From NCBI GenBank assembly GCA_964578905.1, contig CAZOER010000001.1, positions 44,245 to 108,244 on the forward strand: DNA of 64,000 nt. The letters are read 5' to 3'. This document shows, one piece after another, positions 1 to 8,021 of the stretch; the first letter of the stretch is position 1; each line of letters opens with the position of its first letter. The position numbers were made by a program, and so were the translations under genes. The notes beneath the pieces are model-generated. The model was not told the DNA's origin. It did not search any database and was given only the letters and a program-made list of their open reading frames with translations. The DNA comes from CAZVBV01 sp964578905. GTDB taxonomy: Bacteria > Patescibacteriota > Gracilibacteria > UBA4473.

Positions 1-143
1 TTGGAGTGCTGGCCAAACATATCGGAAATGCGAACACAAAGGTATCAGATGTGCAGGGCGAAAACATGAAATTACAAAACCAAGTCGAACGTGCGCAAGC
101 GCTTGAGTCTGACCTTGCTCCTCAACAAGATAAACTTCTCTAA
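1..143 (+). CDS. C-terminal fragment, possible RmuC-like protein (cut by window edge)
   Basis: An open frame runs in from the left edge (codons in phase with base 3) and stops at TAA 141-143, giving 46 visible residues. The visible part is hydrophilic, probably coiled-coil, and rich in Gln, Lys and Glu. It begins with a short stretch (LAKHIGNANTKV) that resembles the C-terminal region of the RmuC DNA-recombination family, where a helix with a similar pattern closes the nuclease domain. This is a resemblance from memory on a very short piece, so the family is tentative. The next gene starts 3 nt after the stop, suggesting cotranscription with the purL-like gene. Confidence 0.4.
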   Translation, partial: GVLAKHIGNANTKVSDVQGENMKLQNQVERAQALESDLAPQQDKLL

Positions 144-146
144 TTT

Positions 147-1430
147 ATGAATCTCGATTTTACCGGACCCGACGCAGAACAACTTCTTAAAGAGCACAAT
201 ATCGCTCTCAAGCTTTCCGAAGCATTGGACCTGCAGAAGCAACTCGGTCGACCAATGACACTCACTGAAGCGACTATTTTTGGAATTCAATTGTCCGAAC
301 ACTGTTCGTACAAAAGTTCTGGAAAATTTCTCAAAACAATGCCGACCTCTGGACCGAATGTGATTTTAGGACCGGCGGAAGATTCTGGAATTGTGAAAGT
401 ATTTGAAGAAAATGGAGAAAACTATGCGATTGCGGTATCGCATGAATCACACAATCACCCCAGTCAGATTGTGCCGTATGAGGGAGCCGCGACCGGTGTG
501 GGAGGAATTGTTCGAGACATTCTTTGTATGGGAGCACGTCCTGTGGGAACACTTGATTCACTCCGTTTTGGAGATCCAAAGAAAAACGTACAGAAAAATA
601 TTGCGACCGTGGCCGTGGAAGGAATCGCCGGATATGGAAACCCACTCGGAGTTCCAAATGCGGGAGGAGATGTGTTTTTCGATGAAGGATTTGATGAAAA
701 CTGTTTGGTAAATGTGACGGCAATGGGAGTATTGAGAGAATCTGATTTGATTCATTCCTACGTTCCGAAATGTGCCGCTGAGGAGAATTGGGACTTGCTC
801 ATTGTCGGGAAACCAACCGATAATTCTGGGTTTGGTGGAGCGAGTTTTGCCTCTGATACATTTGAAGAAGACGATGACATGGAAAGTAAAAAAGCAGCGG
901 TTCAAGAACCGAACCCTTTTCTCGAACGACATCTTGTTGCTTCATTTCTCGATCTCTTTGAGACATTGAAAAAGGAAGGAACATTCGATAAATTCGCATG
1001 CAAAGACTTGGGAGCAGGAGGAGTTGTGTGTGCAACGGTTGAGATTGTCGACAGTGCTGGTTTTGGAGCGGATGTATGCATGGACAAACTCCACACGGTC
1101 GGAGGATATCCACCGCATGTGGTGGCCTGTAGTGAAACACAAGAACGATTCTGTATCGGGTGTCACCCTGATTTAACAGAGCAAATTCTCGACCACTTCA
1201 ACAAAAAATGGGAACTCGGAAAAGCGGCTGCAAATGCAGGAGCTTCTGTTGTGGGAAAGGTTCGAGCCGATGGACAATACGTCGTGAAATACGGAGATGA
1301 AGTTCTATGCGACGCTCCAGCAAGTATGGTAACCGAGGGAATTGCTTACGATCGTGAATACGAAATCCCTAAAATTGTGGAGAAAAAAACAGAGGTTGGG
1401 TTTGAAAATGGAGAGATTGTTTTCTCCTAA
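147..1430 (+). CDS. purL: Phosphoribosylformylglycinamidine synthase II, N-terminal half only
   Basis: PurL makes FGAM from FGAR, ATP and ammonia in purine synthesis. The 427-residue product shows the N-terminal linker (around HCSYKSS, residues 50-57), the catalytic HESHNHPS motif (about residues 99-106), the glycine-rich AIRS segment that follows (GGIVRDILCMGARP) and a first AIRS C-terminal domain ending near residue 405. Small-type PurL proteins are usually 600-750 residues with two AIRS repeats. Here the protein stops after the first repeat and no second half is encoded in this window. The stop is clean and followed by a promoter-like segment and a different gene, so this looks like a real gene boundary. 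The second half may be a separate gene elsewhere, or the enzyme may have been cut down. The start lies 3 nt after the preceding stop. Confidence 0.85.
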   Translation: MNLDFTGPDAEQLLKEHNIALKLSEALDLQKQLGRPMTLTEATIFGIQLSEHCSYKSSGKFLKTMPTSGPNVILGPAEDSGIVKVFEENGENYAIAVSHESHNHPSQIVPYEGAATGVGGIVRDILCMGARPVGTLDSLRFGDPKKNVQKNIATVAVEGIAGYGNPLGVPNAGGDVFFDEGFDENCLVNVTAMGVLRESDLIHSYVPKCAAEENWDLLIVGKPTDNSGFGGASFASDTFEEDDDMESKKAAVQEPNPFLERHLVASFLDLFETLKKEGTFDKFACKDLGAGGVVCATVEIVDSAGFGADVCMDKLHTVGGYPPHVVACSETQERFCIGCHPDLTEQILDHFNKKWELGKAAANAGASVVGKVRADGQYVVKYGDEVLCDAPASMVTEGIAYDREYEIPKIVEKKTEVGFENGEIVFS

Positions 1431-1433
1431 TAC

Positions 1434-1461
1434 TTGCCAAAGTGCCCTTCCGACGTACAAT
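1434..1461 (+). promoter_or_regulatory. Sigma-70-type promoter, leaderless layout
   Basis: TTGCCA (1434-1439), a 16-nt spacer and TACAAT (1456-1461), then 7 nt to the ATG at 1469. The predicted transcription start falls on or next to the ATG, which supports 1469 as the start of the downstream gene. Confidence 0.6.
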
Positions 1462-1468
1462 CCGAACG

Positions 1469-2116
1469 ATGTCAGATACATTTTGGAGTCGTGATTTTGG
1501 AGCGTTCGTCTTTGGACGGGCGGTTTTGAAAAAAGACCCAAATGCACAATTGGAATTAAACGTCGTTCAAGCGGGAAAAAAGGTTGGCATGAGTGAAAGT
1601 GATTTCTGGGACAAGGGCCTGGGAGACATTCTAAAATTACACACGCGATTTGGACGGGTTGGACTCTTTCACGAACGAACGAACAAGGAAGCAGGTGAGT
1701 TTTGCAAGGGTGTTTCAAAAACGAAACGAGACTATTCTCCAAGTGATAAACGAAGGTCTCGAAAGGAGCCAATACTCCGTTCTTTTGAAATGCAGGGCGT
1801 CTGCGCCTTGGCAAATGAGGGGTTGGCGGACAGTGTGGAATTTCGACGTCTCACACGGAAGTTTATTCGTCATGCGAAACACGCTCACTGCGACACGATC
1901 TTCTTTCTCGACGCGATTCTGGGGGAAGAAAAGATTAGAATGATTCTCAAACACCTCGCTGGAACGCAAATCAAACTCTTTTTTCCGGATGATTTCATGG
2001 ATATGGGAAAACCTTCCACTGCAAAAGAACGAAAGATTACAATTGAAAGTGGAGATGGGGATGAATTCACTCGAAAAATGGCCGAAAAAATCCTTCGCAC
2101 GAAACTAAAGAAATAA
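1469..2116 (+). CDS. Hypothetical protein, 215 aa
   Basis: I do not recognise this protein. It is mostly hydrophilic, basic in the middle, and has no signal peptide or membrane segment. The C-terminal third (from about FLDAILGEEKI) reads like a small alpha/beta domain and ends in Lys-Lys. An upstream in-frame GTG at 1442 would give nine more residues, but a TTGCCA-16-TACAAT promoter with its -10 seven bases before ATG 1469 makes 1469 the likelier start. Its last codons and stop are part of a 67-nt repeat (2108-2174) that also covers the end of clpC. Confidence 0.6.
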   Translation: MSDTFWSRDFGAFVFGRAVLKKDPNAQLELNVVQAGKKVGMSESDFWDKGLGDILKLHTRFGRVGLFHERTNKEAGEFCKGVSKTKRDYSPSDKRRSRKEPILRSFEMQGVCALANEGLADSVEFRRLTRKFIRHAKHAHCDTIFFLDAILGEEKIRMILKHLAGTQIKLFFPDDFMDMGKPSTAKERKITIESGDGDEFTRKMAEKILRTKLKK

Positions 2117-2174
2117 GTGAGACTCGGCAAAGTATGAGCCGATAGTCGAACTTATCCCCGCGAAGGCGGGGATC
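2108..2174 (+). repeat. 67-nt two-hairpin repeat, copy 1
   Basis: This segment matches 56352-56418 at 62 of 67 positions, and all five differences are transitions. It begins in the last codons of the upstream gene (AAGAAATAA in both copies) and contains two potential hairpins: GACT-CGGC with GCCG-AT-AGTC, then ATCCCCGC-GAAG-GCGGGGAT. A partial inverted copy of the second hairpin lies just after pilB at 3870-3892. Confidence 0.8.
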
Positions 2175-2207
2175 TCTATTTTTCAACGCTCCAACCTGCT
2201 TTCACCC

Positions 2208-2236
2208 TTGTGTTTAAGCGGTTTTTGTGGTATGAT
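2208..2236 (+). promoter_or_regulatory. Promoter of pilB, leaderless layout
   Basis: TTGTGT (2208-2213), a 17-nt spacer and TATGAT (2231-2236, preceded by TGG), then 6 nt to ATG 2243. Confidence 0.65.
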
Positions 2237-2242
2237 TTGGAG

Positions 2243-3871
2243 ATGGTAACACCTCAATCTGGATTTTTGGGAAATATCGACCGCGAATTTGAAGAGCGCG
2301 AGATAGAAAAACAAGCGAAAGCTCAAAAGTTGGGCTACGTGGATTTTAGTAAATTCGCAGCCAATCCCGATATTCTAAAATTGGTTTCTCCTGAGGACGC
2401 GAAGAATGCAAATGTATTCCCGCTTTCAAAAAATGGAAAGAAGCTCAGCATCGCCGTGGTAAATCCTGAAGATGGGAAAACACAATCTTTTCTCGAGTCA
2501 CTGACGAAAGAAGGTCTCGAACCGGATGTTTTTCTTTGTTCTGCGAGTGGATTTGCTGAAGCTTTGAAATCTTATGATTCTGAGTTCTTGAAGAAAAAGG
2601 AAGTAGAACGAACCACTGGATTTGAAGAAAAATCTGGTGCAAATCTAAAAGAAAAAATCAAAGACTTGTCTGACTTAGAAAAGAAGCTGGATTCCCTTCA
2701 CGCAGAAACAGCGTTGAGTGAAATTGAAGTAGCGGCCATCAATACCGATGCCTCTGATATCCACTTCCAACCAACGGAAAACGGGGCCGAGCTTCGATTC
2801 CGAATTGATGGAGTGCTTCACAACGTGCTGGAAGTATCCGCAGAAACAACGAAGAAACTCGTTACTCGTATCAAGTACGAAGCGGGAATGAAATCAAATA
2901 TCTCAAACATTCCTCAGGACGGTCACCGGACTTTTGAAGTAAATGGACGGTCTATTGATCTGAGAATCTCAACTCTTCCGACACCATTTGGAGAGTCTGT
3001 TGTGATGCGTATTTTGGATGCGAGCCGAGGATTGAAAAGTTTTACCGATCTTGGATTTTCAGAAACAGCTCGAGAAAAAATCGAACAATCGTTGGAACAA
3101 AAAACAGGACTCATTCTTGTTACAGGACCGACGGGAAGTGGAAAAACAACAACGCTGTATTCAATGCTTTCACAGCTCAATCTGCCTGAACGGAAGATTG
3201 TAACTTTGGAAGATCCGATTGAATATCACCTTGAGGGAATCTCTCAATCACAAGTCGACGAAGAGATGGAATACGATTTTGAAAATGGATTTAGTGCGCT
3301 TTTACGGCACGATCCGGATGTGATTTTGGTGGGAGAAATCCGAAGCCGAGACACAGCGCACCTCGCTTCTGAAGCCGCCTTAACTGGACACATTGTGCTC
3401 AGCTCTTTGCACACAAATTCTGCTGTTGGATCCCTTTCTCGATTGAGAAACTTAGGGATGGAAAACTTCAATATTGCACCCACAATTTCTGCTGTTTTCG
3501 CACAACGGTTGGTTCGAAAAGTCTGTCCACACTGCCAAACCAAAGTTCCACTACCGCATAGTAAAAAAATAGAAACAGCACTCGAACAAATTCAAAAAAC
3601 ATCTTCAAAAATTGTGATTCCTGACGAAATTGCAAAAGCCGTCGGATGTGAGAAATGTTCTGGAACAGGATACAAAGATCGAATGGCAATTTGCGAAGCC
3701 TTCATTATGACCGATAAAATCCGAAAAATGGTTTTGGAAGAACAATCAGAAATTGAGATTTTGAAAGTCCTGAGAAAGAACGATAAATTCCTTTCTCTCT
3801 TCGAAGATGGACTTATGAAAGTCTTCAGTGGAGAAACAACGTTGGAGGAATTGTATCGAGTGACGAGCTAG
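2243..3871 (+). CDS. pilB: Type IV pilus assembly / type II secretion ATPase
   Basis: A GspE/PilB-family hexameric ATPase that powers pilin polymerisation at the inner membrane. The 542-residue protein has an N-terminal GspE-II domain (to about residue 130), then the ATPase core with Walker A GPTGSGKTTT (about 295-304), an Asp box around LVGEIRSRDTA, a His box (SSLHTN), and a C-terminal zinc tetracysteine made of VCPHC and GCEKC. These are standard for the family. A GTG at 2210 would add 11 residues, but the promoter's -10 ends at 2236, so ATG 2243 is preferred. It fits with the three prepilin-like genes at 7486-9612, which probably encode substrates of the same machine. Confidence 0.92.
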   Translation: MVTPQSGFLGNIDREFEEREIEKQAKAQKLGYVDFSKFAANPDILKLVSPEDAKNANVFPLSKNGKKLSIAVVNPEDGKTQSFLESLTKEGLEPDVFLCSASGFAEALKSYDSEFLKKKEVERTTGFEEKSGANLKEKIKDLSDLEKKLDSLHAETALSEIEVAAINTDASDIHFQPTENGAELRFRIDGVLHNVLEVSAETTKKLVTRIKYEAGMKSNISNIPQDGHRTFEVNGRSIDLRISTLPTPFGESVVMRILDASRGLKSFTDLGFSETAREKIEQSLEQKTGLILVTGPTGSGKTTTLYSMLSQLNLPERKIVTLEDPIEYHLEGISQSQVDEEMEYDFENGFSALLRHDPDVILVGEIRSRDTAHLASEAALTGHIVLSSLHTNSAVGSLSRLRNLGMENFNIAPTISAVFAQRLVRKVCPHCQTKVPLPHSKKIETALEQIQKTSSKIVIPDEIAKAVGCEKCSGTGYKDRMAICEAFIMTDKIRKMVLEEQSEIEILKVLRKNDKFLSLFEDGLMKVFSGETTLEELYRVTS

Positions 3872-3892
3872 ATCCCCGCTTTCGCGAGGACA
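3870..3892 (-). repeat. Partial inverted copy of the second hairpin of the 67-nt repeat
   Basis: The 23 nt after the pilB stop read, on the minus strand, like the hairpin half of the repeat at 2108-2174 and 56352-56418 (GATCCCCGC, a TTTC loop, then CGAGGA). The first hairpin of the full repeat is absent. Confidence 0.5.
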
Positions 3893-3931
3893 GGCTTCCC
3901 AAAAATGGAAAAAAAATGATAATGCCTTCCG

Positions 3932-4822
3932 ATGGAAGGATTTTTAGTCGCAGCACTCTTTTGGGAACAGGTGATAACCGCTCCCTCTCACAACGTGCGC
4001 CCAAACTATCCTCTCAGTTCTATTTCGAAGGAAGTAAAACGAAAGAATGTTCGATATTTCCAAACACCACAAACAAAAACTCAAAAAAATCGAGAGTTTT
4101 TCCACAGTCTTTCTTTCAAAAAAAGACAAACGACAACAGAACCGTTGCGATTTAAAAAACCAAAAACAACTGTCATTTTTGCACCGCATCCTGATGATGA
4201 AATTTTGTGTTGCTCCAATTTGATTGCCGATAAATTGGCAAAAAAAGAAGATGTGAAAATAATTTATACCACGAACGGAGACGCTCTCAAGGGCTCTGAT
4301 TATCAGAAAGCACGGGAGTATGGAAAGCTCCGAAAACGAGAATCACGTGAAGCAACGACCGCTTTGGGACTCGGGAAATCCGACCTTTTCTTCCTTGGGT
4401 TTCCGGATGGACAATTGGAAAAAATGGAGAAATGGGGTTCTGTACGAAGTAAGTTCACCGATCAAAATAAAAGTCTCGGTGGGCACACGTTTCCGTATTC
4501 TCCCTACACACGAAAGCGATTAAAACAAAACTATCGCGAGCTTTTGAAGCGATGGAATGTTGGAGAAATTTATCTCCCCTCTGGCAAAGATCAGCATCCT
4601 GATCACCGTGTTACAACGAAACTCCTCCAAGAAGTTCTGCAAGAAAAAGAAGGCACCCCACAAATTTTTTCATATCGTGTTCACGGACAATCTTTCTCGA
4701 ATGGATCTGCAATTGATACTGAAAAATTGAACTTGATTCGTATTTTTGAATCTCAATTCTGGACGCCTGCTCACGTGAAATTCATGGAACAATTTGCGAA
4801 GGTGGAAGAAAAATTTGAATAA
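3932..4822 (+). CDS. PIG-L/LmbE family deacetylase
   Basis: The family contains zinc-dependent N-deacetylases acting on GlcNAc-linked or other N-acyl sugar substrates. The hallmark APHPDDE motif (about residues 88-94) and the second metal-site motif HPDH (about 222-225) are both present, with the typical TNGD strand between them. The protein has about 80 residues ahead of the catalytic domain that are basic and low in complexity and show no clear signal peptide. The start is supported by GATAAT (3918-3923), which ends 8 nt before ATG 3932 with a weak TTCCCA 16 nt further up. The substrate cannot be told from sequence; a cell-surface or lipid-linked sugar is an inference from the family. Confidence 0.85.
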   Translation: MEGFLVAALFWEQVITAPSHNVRPNYPLSSISKEVKRKNVRYFQTPQTKTQKNREFFHSLSFKKRQTTTEPLRFKKPKTTVIFAPHPDDEILCCSNLIADKLAKKEDVKIIYTTNGDALKGSDYQKAREYGKLRKRESREATTALGLGKSDLFFLGFPDGQLEKMEKWGSVRSKFTDQNKSLGGHTFPYSPYTRKRLKQNYRELLKRWNVGEIYLPSGKDQHPDHRVTTKLLQEVLQEKEGTPQIFSYRVHGQSFSNGSAIDTEKLNLIRIFESQFWTPAHVKFMEQFAKVEEKFE

Positions 4823-4824
4823 TA

Positions 4825-4851
4825 AAAGACCCGCACTAAGCACGGGTCTTT
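4825..4851 (+). terminator. Intrinsic terminator
   Basis: AAAGACCCG (4825-4833), a 9-nt loop and CGGGTCTTT (4843-4851) form a perfect 9-bp stem just after the PIG-L gene. The A/T ends allow it to serve the convergent gene on the minus strand as well. Confidence 0.8.
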
Positions 4852-4871
4852 CTTCTGGGGAGTGGGAATGT

Positions 4872-5276
4872 TTAACAATGAATAGGATGAGATGACTTTT
4901 TTTCTTTGGGCACGCTGTTTTTTGAATTGAGTGCTGTGAGCAAATCTTTCACATTTGTACAGAAACCTTGCTCATACTTGTTGATCTTCTGCTCTGATCC
5001 ATTCGTCATTTCTATGTTTAAGGAGTAAGTTCCCGCACTTTCATTTGCAGTAATTTTAACCCTCAAAAAAAGATTTTTCGAAGTAAGTTGGATGCAAAGA
5101 ATTCCATCTTGAACCTTCTTTGTATCCTTCCCTACTAATTTGAATTTTCCGAACTTTGCCTTATCGGTCAATTGGCTTTGGTGTGTCCAAAGGTATTCGG
5201 CTACCTCTGTGCACATTGGCGCTACGTTTTCATCAAATCGCGCCTGTTTTTGTCTAAAATCATTTTTGTTACTCAT
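4872..5276 (-). CDS. Hypothetical protein, 134 aa
   Basis: I do not recognise the family. The product is soluble, rich in Lys, Asn and Thr, and has a predicted beta-rich middle (FKLVGK, ILCIQLTSK, LFLRVKITA). An open frame extends 35 codons upstream to 5381, but that part is cysteine- and isoleucine-rich and unlike the rest. ATG at 5276 (MSNKND) is the better start, with a CAATAT hexamer 6 nt ahead. The gene stands alone between convergent and divergent neighbours. Confidence 0.6.
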   Translation of the reverse strand: MSNKNDFRQKQARFDENVAPMCTEVAEYLWTHQSQLTDKAKFGKFKLVGKDTKKVQDGILCIQLTSKNLFLRVKITANESAGTYSLNIEMTNGSEQKINKYEQGFCTNVKDLLTALNSKNSVPKEKKSSHPIHC

Positions 5277-5499
5277 AAGTACATATTGTTTTAGGTTTAT
5301 TATTTGAATCACTCTCCTTGCCCCTATAAAAGAGCAAAAACAGTAATCCAAATAACAAAATATTTTATTCCCGCTCTGCAAAAGAACTGAGAACTTTCGT
5401 TTTTCGAAAAAAACAAAGAATTCTACGAAAGCCTTTTTGAGCCATTTTCAGGAAAAAGTCAAGGCTACTTTTTCATCATTGCGAAGAATATCCATTCCT

Positions 5500-5590
5500 C
5501 TTGCTCTCTTTGTTTGGCTTCATATTGCCAAAGTTTATGGGATCCCACGTCCTCACTTCGCTCGTCCTCTGGATAACAATCCCTTCTCTT
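5500..5590. repeat. Intergenic palindrome-rich segment
   Basis: The gap 5382-5609 between the hypothetical gene and lepA is non-coding as far as I can see. It holds TTGGC...GCCAA and GAGCGAAGTGAGGAC-type sequence on the minus strand. GAGCGAAGT also occurs in the repeat at 56998-57128, so this may be a degraded copy of a dispersed element. Confidence 0.35.
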
Positions 5591-5609
5591 GAAGTTCTGT
5601 TTTTATAAT

Positions 5610-7418
5610 TTATTTCTTCATCATGGCAAAAAATGCATCCTGAGGGATTGTTACTTTCCCAAACTGTTTCAGACGCTTCTTTCCTTTCTTTTGTTTCTTC
5701 AAGAGTTTGTTTTTTCGAGTCACATCTCCTCCATAGAGTTTCGCTGTTACGTCTTTTCGCATCGCAGAGATCGTTGTCCGTGCGAGAATACGAGCTCCTA
5801 TTGTTGCCTGAATCGCAATCGCAAACTGGGCTTTGGGAATAATTTCTTTTAATCGCTGACACCACGCCAGTCCGATGTTGTACGCTCCGTCTTTGTGAAC
5901 AATCTGGCTGAGCGCATCCACTCGATCCCCTGCAACGAGAATATCAAGACGAACTAAATCCTCTGTTCGAAGACCGATCGGTTCGTAAGACATTGAAGCG
6001 TATCCTGATGTAAGTGATTTTAAATCGTCGTAGAAGTCGGTAATAATCGAAGAGAGTGGGATTTCGAAAAACAGTTCTACCCGTGTCGGATCTGTATACT
6101 GCATATTCTTTGAAATTCCTCGGCGCTGTGCACAAAGTTCCATAATCGATCCCACAAATTCTGAAGGAGTGAGAATCGTAATCTTCATCCACGGCTCTCT
6201 AATGTCGAGATAGTGTCCTGCTTCTGGAAGTTCTCCCGGATTAGAAATCATCTTCGTTGTTTTGTCGGTGAGAACGATTTCATACGACACCGATGGAGCC
6301 GTAATCATGATATCGAGATCAAACTCTCGTTCGAGTCGTTCCTGAACAATGTCCAAATGAAGCAGTCCTAAAAATCCCACTCGAAATCCATGCCCGAGTG
6401 CTCCAGAATGTTCTGGTAAAAATTGAAGTGAAGCATCATTCAGAGATAGTTTTTCCAACGCCTTTCGAAGCAATGAAAAGTCATCTCCGCTTGTCGGATA
6501 GATACCGGCAAACACAAATGGAGTAACCTCTTTGTATCCTGGGAGTGGTGTGATTTTTGCTCCTTCTTTCTCTTTTCCCTGCCATAACGTTTCTCCGACT
6601 TTTGCATCAACAACATTCTTGAGTCCTGTAACAATGTATCCCACTTCGCCTTCCTTAATGGAAGCGGTCGGGGAATATTGCGGGTTGAGAAATCCAACTT
6701 CAATCGCCTCAATCTGTCGTCCTGTTTTGAGAAGTTTTAATTTATCGCCTTTCTTAATTTCTCCCTGAAATACACGCACACTCGATACCACTCCTCGATA
6801 CGAATCGAATGTGGAATCAAAAATAAGTGCTTTCGTTTCGCCTCCTGTAAAGACGTTCTCGGCATCGCTAAATACTTCGTTATTTTCTGGAGTTGGAACT
6901 CGTTCCACGATTCGGTCGAGCAATGCTGGAACTCCCGTTCCCTCTTTCCCCGAAACTTGTAAAATGTCTTCTGCTGAAAATCCTAACAGTTTTTCTATTT
7001 CCATCGCTCGTCGTTCTGGCTCGGCAGCAGGAAGATCTATTTTATTTAAAACGGGAATAATGGTGAGTCCATGTTCAAGTGCGAGAAATACATTGGCCAA
7101 AGTTTGGGCTTCAATTCCTTGCGTGGCATCGACAACAAGGACTGCTCCTTCGCAGGCTGCGAGAGAACGTGAAACTTCATACGAAAAATCTACATGTCCT
7201 GGGGTGTCGATAAGATTCAGTTGTGTCTTGTTCCACTTCATCCGAACGGGCTGAAGTTTGATCGTAATCCCTCGTTCTCGCTCCAAATCCATTGTATCGA
7301 GAAGCTGTTCTTTCATCTCTCGTTTGTCGATTGTTCCTGTGGTTTCAAGGAACCTATCGGCAAGTGTCGACTTCCCATGATCGATGTGCGCAATAATGCA
7401 GAAATTTCGTATATCCAT
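5610..7418 (-). CDS. lepA: Elongation factor 4 (LepA), back-translocating GTPase
   Basis: LepA is a ribosome-associated GTPase that acts on stalled or mistranslocated ribosomes. The 602 residues match the usual length of about 600. G1 is IDHGKST near the N-terminus, G3 DTPGH and G4 NKID, followed by EF-G-like domains and the LepA-specific basic C-terminal domain (YGGDVTRKNKLLKKQ, ending FFAMMKK). ATG 7418 (MDIRNF) is chosen over an upstream start at 7448 because the promoter's TACAAT (7433-7428 on the minus strand) ends 9 nt before it, and because MDIRNF is the usual LepA N-terminus. It is divergent from the prepilin gene at 7486. Confidence 0.96.
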   Translation of the reverse strand: MDIRNFCIIAHIDHGKSTLADRFLETTGTIDKREMKEQLLDTMDLERERGITIKLQPVRMKWNKTQLNLIDTPGHVDFSYEVSRSLAACEGAVLVVDATQGIEAQTLANVFLALEHGLTIIPVLNKIDLPAAEPERRAMEIEKLLGFSAEDILQVSGKEGTGVPALLDRIVERVPTPENNEVFSDAENVFTGGETKALIFDSTFDSYRGVVSSVRVFQGEIKKGDKLKLLKTGRQIEAIEVGFLNPQYSPTASIKEGEVGYIVTGLKNVVDAKVGETLWQGKEKEGAKITPLPGYKEVTPFVFAGIYPTSGDDFSLLRKALEKLSLNDASLQFLPEHSGALGHGFRVGFLGLLHLDIVQERLEREFDLDIMITAPSVSYEIVLTDKTTKMISNPGELPEAGHYLDIREPWMKITILTPSEFVGSIMELCAQRRGISKNMQYTDPTRVELFFEIPLSSIITDFYDDLKSLTSGYASMSYEPIGLRTEDLVRLDILVAGDRVDALSQIVHKDGAYNIGLAWCQRLKEIIPKAQFAIAIQATIGARILARTTISAMRKDVTAKLYGGDVTRKNKLLKKQKKGKKRLKQFGKVTIPQDAFFAMMKK

Positions 7419-7427
7419 TCGCGCGCG

Positions 7428-7478
7428 ATTGTACTGAGAAACCTGCAACTTGCAACTTCCGCCCCCTCCTTCTACAAT
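7428..7478. promoter_or_regulatory. Bidirectional promoter sharing one palindromic -35 (TTGCAA)
   Basis: TTGCAA at 7450-7455 is its own reverse complement. Rightward it is followed by 17 nt and TACAAT (7473-7478), then 7 nt to ATG 7486. Leftward it is followed by 16 nt and TACAAT (7433-7428), then 9 nt to the lepA ATG at 7418. Both transcripts would be nearly leaderless. Confidence 0.65.
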
Positions 7479-7485
7479 AAGTTCA

Positions 7486-8019
7486 ATGCGAAAAAAGAAA
7501 GGATTCTCTCTTCTTGAACTCCTTGTTGTAACGGGGATTGTTGCGATATTGGTTGCTATTACCGTTCCTAGTTTTTCGCGAATGAGGAGTCAAGTGAACT
7601 TCCAGGGGGAGGTTGCAACGATATTTAATCACCTCTTAGAAGCTCGTATGAACGCATTGACGGGGAAAGTGTGTAATGGAGAGGCGAGTAAAAAATGGAT
7701 ATTCCATTTTGATGCGACCTCTTCCGAACTGGCCTGTGAAAACAGTGTGGAAACGTTTTCTGCTGAAACCTACACTACTCTTTGGCTTGATTCACGAGCT
7801 ATCGAACTCGACGAAATTCCAAATGTAGAAATCTATGTCGAATTCCTTCCCGACACATCTCAATCGTTTATTCCTTATGGCGTTCCCCTTGGTGCGAGCC
7901 AGGGAGACGATGCGAAGATTCTTCTTACGCACATATCTGGCGAACAACAAACTATTTGCTTTAATCGCATTGTAGGAATCCCTGAAGTTTCCGATGGAGA
8001 TACTGATTGCACCCCTTAA
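7486..8019 (+). CDS. Prepilin-like protein (GspH/FimT type pseudopilin)
   Basis: The N-terminus is a class III prepilin signal: a short basic leader (MRKKKG), the cleavage site G|FSLLE with Glu at +5, and a hydrophobic helix of about 20 residues. The mature domain of about 160 residues has scattered cysteines, as in minor pilins. It would be processed by a prepilin peptidase, which is not encoded in this window. An open frame 12 codons longer exists, but the bidirectional promoter places transcription start at about 7485, so ATG 7486 is used. It is first in a three-gene run, 2 nt ahead of the next start. Confidence 0.85.
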   Translation: MRKKKGFSLLELLVVTGIVAILVAITVPSFSRMRSQVNFQGEVATIFNHLLEARMNALTGKVCNGEASKKWIFHFDATSSELACENSVETFSAETYTTLWLDSRAIELDEIPNVEIYVEFLPDTSQSFIPYGVPLGASQGDDAKILLTHISGEQQTICFNRIVGIPEVSDGDTDCTP

Positions 8020-8021
8020 TT

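Noticed and set aside
1442..1468. Upstream start (GTG 1442) for the 215-residue hypothetical protein
   Set aside because: The promoter's -10 (1456-1461) lies within that extension, so ATG 1469 is preferred.
5476..5865. 129-codon minus-strand frame overlapping the 3' end of lepA
   Set aside because: It is out of frame with lepA, which is complete and well conserved over this part. The remainder is intergenic repeat.
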